A DNA stretch of 29,429 nucleotides from CAYXFZ01 sp964464385 (lineage in GTDB: Bacteria; Planctomycetota; UBA1135), in the NCBI GenBank assembly GCA_964464385.1, contig CAYXFZ010000021.1:1-29429 (forward strand). Direction: 5' to 3'. The notes beneath the pieces were generated by a model. The model saw only the letters and a list, made by a program, of their open reading frames with translations, made no database searches and was not told where the DNA came from. Made by a program: the position numbers and the translations under genes. This document shows, piece by piece, positions 6,926 to 14,633 of this stretch (position 1 is its first letter; each line of letters opens with the position of its first letter).

Positions 6926-8458
6926 ATGTTGCGTTTCCTTTTTCTCCTCTCCCTCACTCTTCCCGTTCCTCTTTTTGCCCAAGTGAATGCCGGTGACGGG
7001 TCGCCAGGTAGCGGCGGTTTTGTGCCCGAGCTTTCTTCGCCGCAACCCTGGATGGGGCGACCGAATTACGCTCTGCGCATTGAAAATGGCCTCGGCGGGG
7101 CCAACGCCCTCTTCGGAATTTGCGCAGCGCCGGCGGCCTTCACTTGGAATGGCGCGCCTGCATGGATCGACACCACACGTTTGGTCTTCAGGCTTGGCTT
7201 GGTCCTGGGTGGCACGCCCGGCACCCCCGGCGCAGGGTTCTTCGAGATCCCCATCACCTTGCCCGTTCCCAGCAATGCGCTGGCCGGCCGCACGTTCTGG
7301 GCGCAAGCCGCCATCCTTGATGCCGGCGCTGCCCCGGCGGGCGTATGCACTTCCAACGCCCTTGCCCTCACGCTGACCTTGCGTCCCAAAATCTTGGTCG
7401 GCACCAATATGGGGACCCCTTCGAATTGGTATTCGGTGGACGGCCCCAACATGGCCACCGGCGCAAGCGGCAATTTTCCTTTCAACTTGATGGGCAGCGC
7501 TTCCCGTCTCGGAGGCCTGGACGAATACTTGGCCGTGGACGGCGACGGCATTTACCACGGCGACTGGAGCTCCGGCTCCTTGGTTTGGAATTTGTTGTGG
7601 TCCGACTACCCGTCCATTGTCGAAGGCCTCGAGCTGGACGAAGCCCGCAACTTGATTTGGACCATGGTCAATGACAGCACGGGTCAAGAAGAGTTGGTGG
7701 CCATTGATGTGGACGCTGCCTCGCCGACCTACGGGCAAACCGTCGCCATGACTTCTGGCGTGGGGGCCGTGGGCATTGTCCAACCTTGGGCCCTGAGCGC
7801 CGACGGCAACACCGCCGCTGTGGTCAAGATCCTTTCCGACTCCGTGTACCTCTGGGATTTGGATCCTGCATCACCCACCTACTTGCAGAACACCGCCCTC
7901 TTGGATGTGCCGGCGCACAACAATTCCATCATCCATTTGGTCGTCACCGTGGCCTTTTCGCCCGATGGCCAGGAACTCGTGGCCTTGGTGCAACATGCGG
8001 GCATTACCAATGCCGAAGTCGGCCGCTACGACCGCGGCGCCGGCCTTTGGATTGACCACGATCCGGCCGCCCTTGGTGCGCAATGCCTCGGCGACCTCAG
8101 TGTCCCGCAGGTTTCCATGGGCTCGGCCCCGACCGGCGTCAGCATTTCCCGCGAGGGCTGGTTCATGGTCTCCGGTTTTGGCACTCCCCTTGGCGGTGGC
8201 CTGGGAAGCGCCGGATGGGTGGGTCGCATGGATTTGACCTCATTGAGCGGCACCGGCTTTTCCTGGACTCCCTACACCGGGGGAACCGTCAAGGACTCTT
8301 GGCGCATTTCCCTAGACCGCGACGATGCCATCCTCGCAGTGGGAACCCCGGGCGACTCCGTCGGTGACCTCCAATTTTTTGACGCCGCCACGCTTGCTTT
8401 TCAAGGCGCCGTCAACCTCCCCGGCATTCGCAACATCAAGCACCTGACCTGGCGTTGA
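6926..8458 (+). CDS. Secreted protein: N-terminal beta-sandwich module plus propeller-like region
   Basis: The 510-residue product has a signal peptide (MLRFLFLLSLTLPVPLFAQ). Residues about 30-155 form a Gly/Ala-rich beta-sandwich ending in GRTFWAQAAILDAG and TSNALALTLTLRP, a pattern also seen in three other secreted proteins here. Residues about 160-510 look like repeated blades of a beta-propeller, with repeats such as LVAIDVDAASPTYGQT, YLWDLDPASPTYLQN and VAFSPDGQELVALVQ, as in surface-exposed propeller proteins. No anchoring motif or catalytic site is visible, and the function is unknown. It starts 14 nt from the divergent hydrolase. TAGTTT at 6914-6919 would suit a -10 box for a leaderless message. 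Confidence 0.8.
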   Translation: MLRFLFLLSLTLPVPLFAQVNAGDGSPGSGGFVPELSSPQPWMGRPNYALRIENGLGGANALFGICAAPAAFTWNGAPAWIDTTRLVFRLGLVLGGTPGTPGAGFFEIPITLPVPSNALAGRTFWAQAAILDAGAAPAGVCTSNALALTLTLRPKILVGTNMGTPSNWYSVDGPNMATGASGNFPFNLMGSASRLGGLDEYLAVDGDGIYHGDWSSGSLVWNLLWSDYPSIVEGLELDEARNLIWTMVNDSTGQEELVAIDVDAASPTYGQTVAMTSGVGAVGIVQPWALSADGNTAAVVKILSDSVYLWDLDPASPTYLQNTALLDVPAHNNSIIHLVVTVAFSPDGQELVALVQHAGITNAEVGRYDRGAGLWIDHDPAALGAQCLGDLSVPQVSMGSAPTGVSISREGWFMVSGFGTPLGGGLGSAGWVGRMDLTSLSGTGFSWTPYTGGTVKDSWRISLDRDDAILAVGTPGDSVGDLQFFDAATLAFQGAVNLPGIRNIKHLTWR

Positions 8459-8529
8459 TCGAGGCGACCCCCAGGCTTTATGAAGCTTGAATTGGCGGGC
8501 TCCGGGACGCTCGGCTACGGTTTCGCGCC

Positions 8530-9969
8530 ATGGGATCTTCCACCGACCTTCCGCACGACGCTCACGTTTCTCACCGCCTCGCCCGCTGGGTCGAGGCCCT
8601 GACTTGGGAACAAGTTCCGCGCCAAGTGCGCGATGCTCTGCGGCGCTTTTTGTTGGACTCTTTGGGTTGCGCCTTTGGCGGTTGGCGCACTCCTGATTGG
8701 GGAATGGCTCGCGACCTAGTGCGCGCCGAGGGCGGGGTGCGCAAGGCCAGCTTGCTGGGGGAAGGCGGTAAGATCGCCCCTCTGCAAGCGGCGTTTTTGA
8801 ATTCTCTGGCCATTCGTGCGCTGGACTACAACGACATTTATTGGCAACAAGATCCCAGCCACCCGTCCGACATTTTGCCGGCCGCATTGGCGGCCGCCGT
8901 CTGGCCGTGGCATGCGGAGCCCCACCAAAGCANNNNNNNNNNTCTCTCCGGAGGCGGCGGCAAAGAGTTTTTGCTCGGCGCTCTGGTGGGATGGGAAATC
9001 GAACAGCGCTTGTGCGAAGCGTCCTTCCCTGGCATTCGGGAATTGGGTTGGCACCACGCTTCCTTGACCGCCTTTGCGGCTGCCTATGCAGCCGGCAAAA
9101 GCTTGGGCCTCAATGCAGACACATTGCAACACGCCGTTGGCATTGCGGGTTCTGCCAACTGCACTTTGGGTGCGGTCACTGCCGGGCATCTGACCATGAT
9201 GAAAAACACGGTGGATCCCATGGCCTGTCGCGCCGGACTGGAAGCCGCACTTTTGGCGCAACGCGGCTACAGCGGCCCGGCGCACGTATTCGAGGGCAAG
9301 GAATCCTTGGCCCATGTCATGAATTCGGAATGGAAATGGGAGGTCTTTGACGACCTGGGCGAAGATTGGCGCATCTTGCGCTGCGGCATGAAGTTTTTCC
9401 CGACCGAAGCCCTGACGCATGCTCCGATTTCCTGCACCATTTCCATTTGTCAGGACAACGGTCTGCAAGCCGACGACATTCGGGAAATCCGCATCCGCAC
9501 TTTGACCAAAGCGGCCGACATCTTGTCCGACCCGGCCAAGTATCGGCCGACTTCGCGGGAATCCGCCGACCACTCTTTGCCGTACTGCATTTTGATGGGG
9601 GTCTTGCATGGCCGCGTCACGCCGGAGCTCTTTGACGATGACGTCATTGCTGATACCCGAGTGCTGCAGCACATTGACAAGATCAAGGTCTTTGCCGAGC
9701 CCAAATTCGAGGCCGCCTTCCCCAAGATTCAGCGCTGCCATGTGGTCGTCGAGACGACCGACGGCCGAACCTTTGAGAAGCAAATTGACTGGCCAAAAGG
9801 AGATCCCCGTGATCCGCTGAGTGACGAGGACATTCGTGCCAAGTTTGATGCTTTGGCATTGGGGGTCTCGCAAGAACGCCGCGACAAGATTTGGAAATCG
9901 GCCAAGCGGATTGCTTCGTTCAAACGGGCTTCCGGTTTTGCGCGCTTGTGGTCGATTGACGAAGATTGA
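8530..9969 (+). CDS. MmgE/PrpD family protein (2-methylcitrate dehydratase-like), interrupted by an assembly gap
   Basis: The roughly 479-residue protein is of the MmgE/PrpD family, whose characterised members dehydrate 2-methylcitrate (PrpD) or are cis-aconitate decarboxylases. Supporting sections are an N-terminal all-helical domain (RFLLDSLGCAFGG), ALDYNDIYWQQDPSHPSDILPAALAAA, FLLGALVGWEIEQRL, GWHHASLTAFAAAYAAGKSLGL, MMKNTVDPMACRAGLEAALLAQRGYSGP and the C-terminal lid with ADHSLPYCILMGVLHG. The 10-N gap at 8933-8942 keeps the frame but hides up to a few residues just before the segment SGGGGKEF. No propionate-cycle genes (prpB, prpC) lie nearby, so the substrate is open. A TACGGT hexamer lies 8 nt before the ATG, and there is no SD. 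Confidence 0.88.
   Translation: MGSSTDLPHDAHVSHRLARWVEALTWEQVPRQVRDALRRFLLDSLGCAFGGWRTPDWGMARDLVRAEGGVRKASLLGEGGKIAPLQAAFLNSLAIRALDYNDIYWQQDPSHPSDILPAALAAAVWPWHAEPHQSXXXXLSGGGGKEFLLGALVGWEIEQRLCEASFPGIRELGWHHASLTAFAAAYAAGKSLGLNADTLQHAVGIAGSANCTLGAVTAGHLTMMKNTVDPMACRAGLEAALLAQRGYSGPAHVFEGKESLAHVMNSEWKWEVFDDLGEDWRILRCGMKFFPTEALTHAPISCTISICQDNGLQADDIREIRIRTLTKAADILSDPAKYRPTSRESADHSLPYCILMGVLHGRVTPELFDDDVIADTRVLQHIDKIKVFAEPKFEAAFPKIQRCHVVVETTDGRTFEKQIDWPKGDPRDPLSDEDIRAKFDALALGVSQERRDKIWKSAKRIASFKRASGFARLWSIDED
8933..8942. other. Assembly placeholder gap (10 N) in the MmgE/PrpD gene
   Basis: A second run of exactly ten N, the same length as the one in metH, indicates a fixed-size scaffold gap of unknown true length. 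The reading frame resumes correctly on the far side, which may be chance. Confidence 0.9.
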
Positions 9970-10009
9970 TCGGCAGCGGACGCAATCCCAGCGCCGGAAT
10001 GGCGAAGCG

Positions 10010-10864
10010 CTAAGAGCCGCGTCGGATGCTCTTGGCGATTTGCCGGTCCAACCAACGGGTCGGCAAGTAGCGCGCCAAGCGCACGGCGAGTTTGGCATCT
10101 TTTCCCACCAAAATGCGGGCTTTGGGTTTGGAGGAAATCAGGGAATGGTGCACGACGCGGGCAACGGCCTCGGCGGGCAGGGCGCGATTCTTGGCAAGCT
10201 GCACTTGTCGCATCATCCACGGCACCAAACTGCGGTACTGTGCCGACTCGGGATGATCTCCTAGGGATGTGTCGGAGGTGGGGGGGCCCTTGTCCCAAAT
10301 GCGACTTTGGATGGCGCCGGGCTCCACCAAAACGAAATCCACGCCTTGGGCCAGAGTTTCTCGGCGCCAGGCTTCGGTCATCCCCTCCAGGGCCCATTTC
10401 GAAGCGTGGTAAGCACCCAACATGGGGCCCGCCACGCGACCCGCCATGGAAGAGATGTTGATGACCTTGCCCTGGCCCTGGCGCAAGGCTGGCAAGAGGG
10501 CCTGTGTGACGCGGTGCACGCCAAGGACATTGACCTCGAGCTGATGCTGAAGCTCATCCGAATTTAGGATTTCCAGGGGGCCGGGTACGGCAATGCCGGC
10601 GTTGTTGACCAGCCCGCCAAGCCCTTCCGGGGCGACGGCCTGAATCCAGGGCTGGAGGGCAGCAACCGAGGCCTCTTGTGTCACATCCAGGTCATGGATT
10701 TGGATGCCCTGGACTCGTGCTAGGGAGCCCAAATCCGAAGGCTGGCGGGCCGTGGCCAAAACCCGCCAGCCCCGAGCTGCCGACCAGCGGGCGCAAGCCT
10801 CGCCAATCCCACTGCTTGCACCCGTAATCAGGAGGGTCTTGGGAATCGCGGACACGGGGCTCAT
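10010..10864 (-). CDS. Short-chain dehydrogenase/reductase (classical SDR)
   Basis: The 284-residue NAD(P)-dependent oxidoreductase has a Rossmann fold. The nucleotide-binding TGASSGIG lies at 14-21, followed by the acidic DLDVT, LVNNAG, the catalytic Ser in INISSMAGRVAG and the YxxxK motif in GAYHASKWALEG. VEPGAI follows. The C-terminal tail (AVRLARYLPTRWLDRQIAKSIRR) is basic and amphipathic. The ATG at 10864 was preferred over a TTG at 10891 because homology starts just after it and an AGGGG lies 5 nt upstream. That makes it one of the few starts here with a purine-rich leader. Substrate unknown. Confidence 0.85.
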   Translation of the reverse strand: MSPVSAIPKTLLITGASSGIGEACARWSAARGWRVLATARQPSDLGSLARVQGIQIHDLDVTQEASVAALQPWIQAVAPEGLGGLVNNAGIAVPGPLEILNSDELQHQLEVNVLGVHRVTQALLPALRQGQGKVINISSMAGRVAGPMLGAYHASKWALEGMTEAWRRETLAQGVDFVLVEPGAIQSRIWDKGPPTSDTSLGDHPESAQYRSLVPWMMRQVQLAKNRALPAEAVARVVHHSLISSKPKARILVGKDAKLAVRLARYLPTRWLDRQIAKSIRRGS

Positions 10865-10942
10865 TTTGCCCCTGAGGAGGCCATTTGGCAATTCTCCACA
10901 ATCTTTCCACCCCCTATTTTCCTTTTCAGGTTAGGATATTGG

Positions 10943-10972
10943 TGTTGGGCATCCCCTTTATTCGCCCCAACA
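10943..10972 (+). other. Intergenic inverted repeat (7 bp, 16-nt loop)
   Basis: TGTTGGG at 10943-10949 pairs with CCCAACA at 10966-10972, and two more G.T pairs extend it outward. It lies in the 375-nt region between the SDR and trxB. No T-run follows, so it is not a clear terminator. It may be a leader structure for the small membrane protein or trxB transcript. Apart from this, the small ORF and the trxB-proximal dyads, nothing else was recognised in this region. Confidence 0.35.
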
Positions 10973-11012
10973 TTCTTCCTAAAGCATCCCCCACCCTTCT
11001 CCCTCCCCCCTC

Positions 11013-11192
11013 ATGGACCCTGACCTTCCCCGTGTTGAACGCAGTGATGGTTTTTTTGTCGTAGCCTTCTTGACCTTGCTCCCCCTCACTTGGCTCGTGT
11101 TCCAGTGGGCTCGGCAGAGCAATGACCTGCGAGCTGCTATTACAACCTCGGACCAGCCGGTAGCGGTGGCGACCGAAGAAGCCGGAATCTGA
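11013..11192 (+). CDS. Possible 59-residue single-pass membrane protein
   Basis: An ATG at 11013 opens a 59-codon frame ending at TGA 11190-11192. The product has a charged N-terminus (MDPDLPRVERSDG), one hydrophobic segment at about 14-32 (FFVVAFLTLLPLTWLVFQW), then Arg and a polar tail. The positive flank lies after the membrane segment (WARQSNDLR), so the C-terminus may face the cytoplasm. It lies upstream of trxB on the same strand, 47 nt away, and is followed by a 7-bp hairpin. No SD is present, which is normal here. No homologue was recognised. The case rests on the coherent hydrophobic pattern in an otherwise empty 375-nt interval. Confidence 0.45.
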   Translation: MDPDLPRVERSDGFFVVAFLTLLPLTWLVFQWARQSNDLRAAITTSDQPVAVATEEAGI

Positions 11193-11206
11193 GCGGAGCT
11201 TCCGGC
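11181..11206 (+). terminator. Hairpin across the stop codon of the small membrane protein gene
   Basis: GCCGGAA at 11181-11187 pairs perfectly with TTCCGGC at 11200-11206 across a 12-nt loop, and TTTT follows four nucleotides later. A second TTCCGGC at 11213-11219 could replace the 3' arm. It may be a weak terminator or attenuator ahead of trxB. Confidence 0.35.
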
Positions 11207-11216
11207 ACACTTTTCC

Positions 11217-11238
11217 GGCGCGGCTAGGATGCCGCGTC
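11217..11238 (+). promoter_or_regulatory. Dyad centred on a -10-like hexamer directly before trxB
   Basis: CGCGGC at 11219-11224 and GCCGCG at 11231-11236 are perfect complements around TAGGAT, and two further pairs (one G.T) extend the stem to 8 bp. The ATG of trxB is at 11240. If TAGGAT is a -10 element, this is an operator-like dyad. If transcribed, it is a hairpin abutting the start codon. Confidence 0.4.
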
Positions 11239-11239
11239 C

Positions 11240-12175
11240 ATGGTCAGAAACTTAGCCATCATTGGGTCCGGGCCGGCCGGTTACACCGCCGCCCTGTACG
11301 CCTCGCGCGCTGGTCTCCAGCCCCTGCTCTATGAGGGCATGCAGCCGGGCGGGCAACTGACGATCACCACCGACGTCGAGAACTACCCGGGATTTCCAGA
11401 CGGCATCATGGGACCGGAATTGATGGAACGCTTTCGCGCCCAGTGCGCCCGCTTTGGAACTGAACTCCGCGAGTTCACCGCTGTCAAGACGGTCGATACT
11501 TCAGCCCGCCCCTTCCGTATTTTGGATGAGATGGGCGGCGAAGAAGAAGCGCACGCGGTTATTTTGGCCACGGGCGCGCGCGCCAAGTTGCTGGGTTTGG
11601 AGCAAGAGGCGGCCCTGATGGGTCGCGGGGTTTCGGCCTGTGCCACCTGCGACGGCGCTTTTTTCAAGGATGTGGATGTCGCGGTGGTTGGCGGCGGCGA
11701 CACCGCCATGGAGGAAGCCACTTTTCTGACGCGCTTTGCGACCAAGGTCACGGTGGTTCACCGTCGTGATGTCTTTCGAGCCTCCAAAATCATGATGGAG
11801 CGGGCCGAGTCCAACCCCAAGATTGAACTCCTTCCTTTTCGGGTTGTGAAGGACATTCTTGCCGGGGAAAGCGGCAAACTGCAGGAATTGCTCTTGGCAG
11901 ATCCTCGAGATGGAAAGGAGGAGACCTTGCCGGTCGCCGGCATGTTTACGGCCATTGGCCACTCACCCAATACGGATTTCTTGGGGGACGAGTTTAAGAA
12001 GGATGATGTGGGTTATCTCAAGGTCACGGACGGCACCCGTACCAGTGTGGAGGGGGTGTTTGCCGCCGGCGATGTCCACGACCCGACTTATCGCCAGGCT
12101 GTTACCGCCGCCGGCATGGGCTGTGCCGCTGCGCTGGACGCCCAGCACTGGCTGGAAGATCAAGGGCTGGCCTGA
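11240..12175 (+). CDS. trxB: Thioredoxin reductase
   Basis: The 311-residue flavoprotein reduces thioredoxin with NADPH in the cytoplasm. The FAD-binding GSGPAG lies at 9-14, GGQLTITTDVENYPGF at 37-52, the redox-active CATC at 134-137, the NADPH-binding GGGDTA at 151-156 followed by HRR at 174-176, and the C-terminal FAD motif GVFAAGDVHDPTYRQAVTAAGMG. Length and all motifs are those of low-molecular-weight bacterial TrxB. A dyad with TAGGAT in its loop lies immediately before the ATG, and no SD is present. The 3' end overlaps the convergent glycosyltransferase by 16 nt. Confidence 0.95.
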   Translation: MVRNLAIIGSGPAGYTAALYASRAGLQPLLYEGMQPGGQLTITTDVENYPGFPDGIMGPELMERFRAQCARFGTELREFTAVKTVDTSARPFRILDEMGGEEEAHAVILATGARAKLLGLEQEAALMGRGVSACATCDGAFFKDVDVAVVGGGDTAMEEATFLTRFATKVTVVHRRDVFRASKIMMERAESNPKIELLPFRVVKDILAGESGKLQELLLADPRDGKEETLPVAGMFTAIGHSPNTDFLGDEFKKDDVGYLKVTDGTRTSVEGVFAAGDVHDPTYRQAVTAAGMGCAAALDAQHWLEDQGLA

Positions 12176-13140
12176 GTTCTTTTCAGGAGTTCCTCCCAAA
12201 GGCGGATCTCTGCTCCTGGATCGTGGTGGGTGCGGACCACTTTCTCTTGGCGGGTCCTTTCTTTCCCCCAAAGCTGTGGATCCTCGAGGAGACCCAAAAC
12301 CCGGGCCCGGAGATCCTCGTCCTCCCCAAAGAGGGCCGGGCTGCCGGGGAAATCGTGATGGGCCGGAATGTCGCTGGCCAAGGTGGGGGTGCCACTCAAG
12401 GCCGCCTCCAACAATGCATTGGGCGCGCCGCCCTCGTGGCGGCTGGTGGAAAGGACGATGCGGGCGGCTTGCACCCAAGGGAGGAGTTGGGCGTGAGGAA
12501 CACCCCCGACCCAAGTGGCCCACGGAGCGTCGGCCAAGAGATCTTGGAGTTCTTGAACGGCGTCTGTTTCCAGTGGAGGCCCAGCAATCCAGAGACGAAA
12601 CCTCGGACGCGTCTTGGCCAATGGGCTCAGGGCGCGCAGGGCTCGCAGCGGATCCTTGATGGCGCGAATGCCGGCTAAGACGAGAAGGATTTCGGCGTCG
12701 TCGGGAGTTTCCGGTAAGGGAACGATCCCCGTCGAGATGGGTAGTGGCAGAACGGCCTGGGGAATGACGAGGATAGAGGCCGATTCTGGCGACAATCGAG
12801 CACGTACTTGAGCGGCGGCCGCCAGACTCAATGCCACCCGGGCCGAGGCCACAGCCAATGCTCGGGCCACGACCGGCTCGGTCACTCGATCCAAGTCCGT
12901 ACCCGTCAAGAGAATGACCAACTTGGCGGTCAGGCGTTGGGCCAGAGCGACGCCACGCGGTCCGCAGCGCGCAGCGTGCAGGGCAACCAGGACATCGGCG
13001 CCGCTGGGGTCGGGGTCGTTCGGCCCATGCAAGGAAATCTCCCAGTCTCGGCCGACAAGACCTTGGGCTAGGCGTTGCGCGGTGGTGGCATTGCCGTGCG
13101 GCGCGTCCGGTGCGCAGGGCAGCAGAAACGCGACCCGCAT
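12160..13140 (-). CDS. GT4-like glycosyltransferase resembling selenosugar synthase SenB
   Basis: The 326-residue protein is a GT-B glycosyltransferase. Recognisable stretches are DVLVALHAARCG, LVILLTGTDLDR, VLAGIRAIKDPLRALRAL, WVGGVPHAQLLPWVQAARIVLSTSRHEGGAPNALLEAALSGTPTLASDI. The pattern of LHARRS, LTGTDLY, LRPVKDPLRA and SRMEGG is, from memory, that of the SenB family, which makes a selenosugar during selenoneine synthesis. The matches are sequence-based; function by homology is inference, and no senA or selD/senC lies nearby. The ATG at 13140 was chosen because the longer frame only reads into rho out of frame. It begins 7 nt after the rho stop codon, so co-transcription is likely. Confidence 0.75.
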   Translation of the reverse strand: MRVAFLLPCAPDAPHGNATTAQRLAQGLVGRDWEISLHGPNDPDPSGADVLVALHAARCGPRGVALAQRLTAKLVILLTGTDLDRVTEPVVARALAVASARVALSLAAAAQVRARLSPESASILVIPQAVLPLPISTGIVPLPETPDDAEILLVLAGIRAIKDPLRALRALSPLAKTRPRFRLWIAGPPLETDAVQELQDLLADAPWATWVGGVPHAQLLPWVQAARIVLSTSRHEGGAPNALLEAALSGTPTLASDIPAHHDFPGSPALFGEDEDLRARVLGLLEDPQLWGKERTRQEKVVRTHHDPGAEIRLWEELLKRTQASP

Positions 13141-13147
13141 GCTGCGT

Positions 13148-14602
13148 TTAGCCGACCTGTAGATTGGCCAGGAAGTCGGTGTTGTCCTTGGCCTTGTGCA
13201 TGCGATCCACCAACAGTTCCATGGCCTCAACTGGATTCATGTCGTTCAAGACCTTGCGCAACAACCAAACCCGTTGCAACTCTTCTTTGGTGAAGAGTAA
13301 ATCTTCTTTGCGCGTGCCGGAGCGGTTGATGTCAATCGCCGGCCAGACGCGGCGATCGGCCAGCGAACGGTCCAGCACCAATTCCATGTTGCCGGTGCCC
13401 TTGAACTCCTCGAAAATGACTTCATCCATCTTGGAGTTGGTGTCCACCAAGGCGGTGGCCAAAATAGTGAGGGAGCCGCCGTCTTCGATGTTGCGTGCCG
13501 CGCCAAAGAAACGCTTGGGCTTTTGCAGGGCATCGGCCACCAAGCCGCCGGTCATGATCTTGGAATTGCCTGGTGCCTCGTTGTTGTAGGAGCGAGCGAG
13601 TCGAGTGATGGAGTCCAGGAGGACCACAACATCGCGGCCCTGCTCGACCATGCGCTTGGCCCGGTCAATGACCATCTCGGCCACCTTGATGTGGCGAGCG
13701 GGGGGCTCGTCAAAGGTGGAGGCCACGATTTCGCGGTTTTTGCCGATGACCGTGCGGCTGAAGTCGGTGACTTCTTCTGGCCGCTCGTCCACCAGCAGGA
13801 TGATGAGGTGGCAATCGGGGTCGTTCTCGACCACGGCGTTGGCGATCATCTGCAAGAGGACCGTTTTGCCGGTGCGTGGTGGGGCCACGATTAGACCGCG
13901 TTGGCCCTTGCCAATCGGGGAAATCAAATCCACGATGCGCATCTCGATTAGATCTTGTTTGGTTTCCAGCGAGAGGCGATCGTCGGGATAGAGCGGGATC
14001 AGGTCCGAAAATGGCGCAATGGCGTATTGCTTCTCGGAATCTTCGCCGAAGACGGTCAGGACTTCGTGCAGGACCAGCAGGGACTTGTCCTCTTCTGGTA
14101 GCGGAGCCAGCACGCCGGAGACTTCCTGACCGGACACCAAGTTGTGCTTGCGCACCAAATCCGCGTGCAGGAGGGCGTCGGTGTCCGTGTTGGCGGTGTA
14201 GTCATTGCTGCCATGGCGGAGGTAGGCGTGGCCCTCGGGCTGGATGTCGAGGGTGCCCTTGGTGAAGAACACGCCACTCTTCTCCATCCGCTGGCGGATC
14301 AAGCGCCGCAAGAGCGGACCACGCGCGAGAGCGTAGGAATCTTGGATCCCTTGTTCCTCGGCGGCCTCTTGCAGGTCTGGCAAGGAAATGAGCAACAAAG
14401 GGGAAAGATGGAACTCGTCCTTCTTGCGCTTGGTGGCGAAGGATTTGACGTCCTTCTCGTTCCAGGGCGCCTGCGGTGCCGGCGGCAACTGGGAGGAAGT
14501 GGGAAAGGCGCCGTAAGTCTTGTGGACTTGGAATCCACCACCGCCTCGGCGGCGACGACGACGGCGTCGGCGAGAAGATTTTGCGGCTGCTTCAGGAACC
14601 AT
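13148..14602 (-). CDS. rho: Transcription termination factor Rho with a poly-arginine N-terminus
   Basis: Rho is a hexameric RNA helicase that ends transcription of untranslated RNA. The protein has 484 residues. Nine consecutive Arg lie at 11-19, followed by Gly4, an N-terminal extension and the helical Rho_N-like region (about 65-105). A cold-shock-like RNA-binding domain with inserts spans about 107-190. The RecA-type ATPase has Walker A PPRTGKT at 241-247, VDERPEEVTDF at 271-281, Walker B VVVLLDS at 325-331, the SLADRRVWPAIDINRSGTRKEDLL segment at 413-436 and the C-terminal RMHKAKDNTDFL. Basic N-terminal insertions are known in Rho of high-GC bacteria and can add RNA contacts. It sits between coaE (31 nt upstream) and the SenB-like gene, all in one direction. 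Confidence 0.95.
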   Translation of the reverse strand: MVPEAAAKSSRRRRRRRRRGGGGFQVHKTYGAFPTSSQLPPAPQAPWNEKDVKSFATKRKKDEFHLSPLLLISLPDLQEAAEEQGIQDSYALARGPLLRRLIRQRMEKSGVFFTKGTLDIQPEGHAYLRHGSNDYTANTDTDALLHADLVRKHNLVSGQEVSGVLAPLPEEDKSLLVLHEVLTVFGEDSEKQYAIAPFSDLIPLYPDDRLSLETKQDLIEMRIVDLISPIGKGQRGLIVAPPRTGKTVLLQMIANAVVENDPDCHLIILLVDERPEEVTDFSRTVIGKNREIVASTFDEPPARHIKVAEMVIDRAKRMVEQGRDVVVLLDSITRLARSYNNEAPGNSKIMTGGLVADALQKPKRFFGAARNIEDGGSLTILATALVDTNSKMDEVIFEEFKGTGNMELVLDRSLADRRVWPAIDINRSGTRKEDLLFTKEELQRVWLLRKVLNDMNPVEAMELLVDRMHKAKDNTDFLANLQVG

Positions 14603-14633
14603 GATGTTTTGGATTGCGCACTAGCCGAGAGCG

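Noticed and set aside
10926..11210. 94-codon minus-strand frame in the trxB upstream region
   Set aside because: The product has no hydrophobic or domain pattern and overlaps the plus-strand small ORF, which has a convincing membrane segment.
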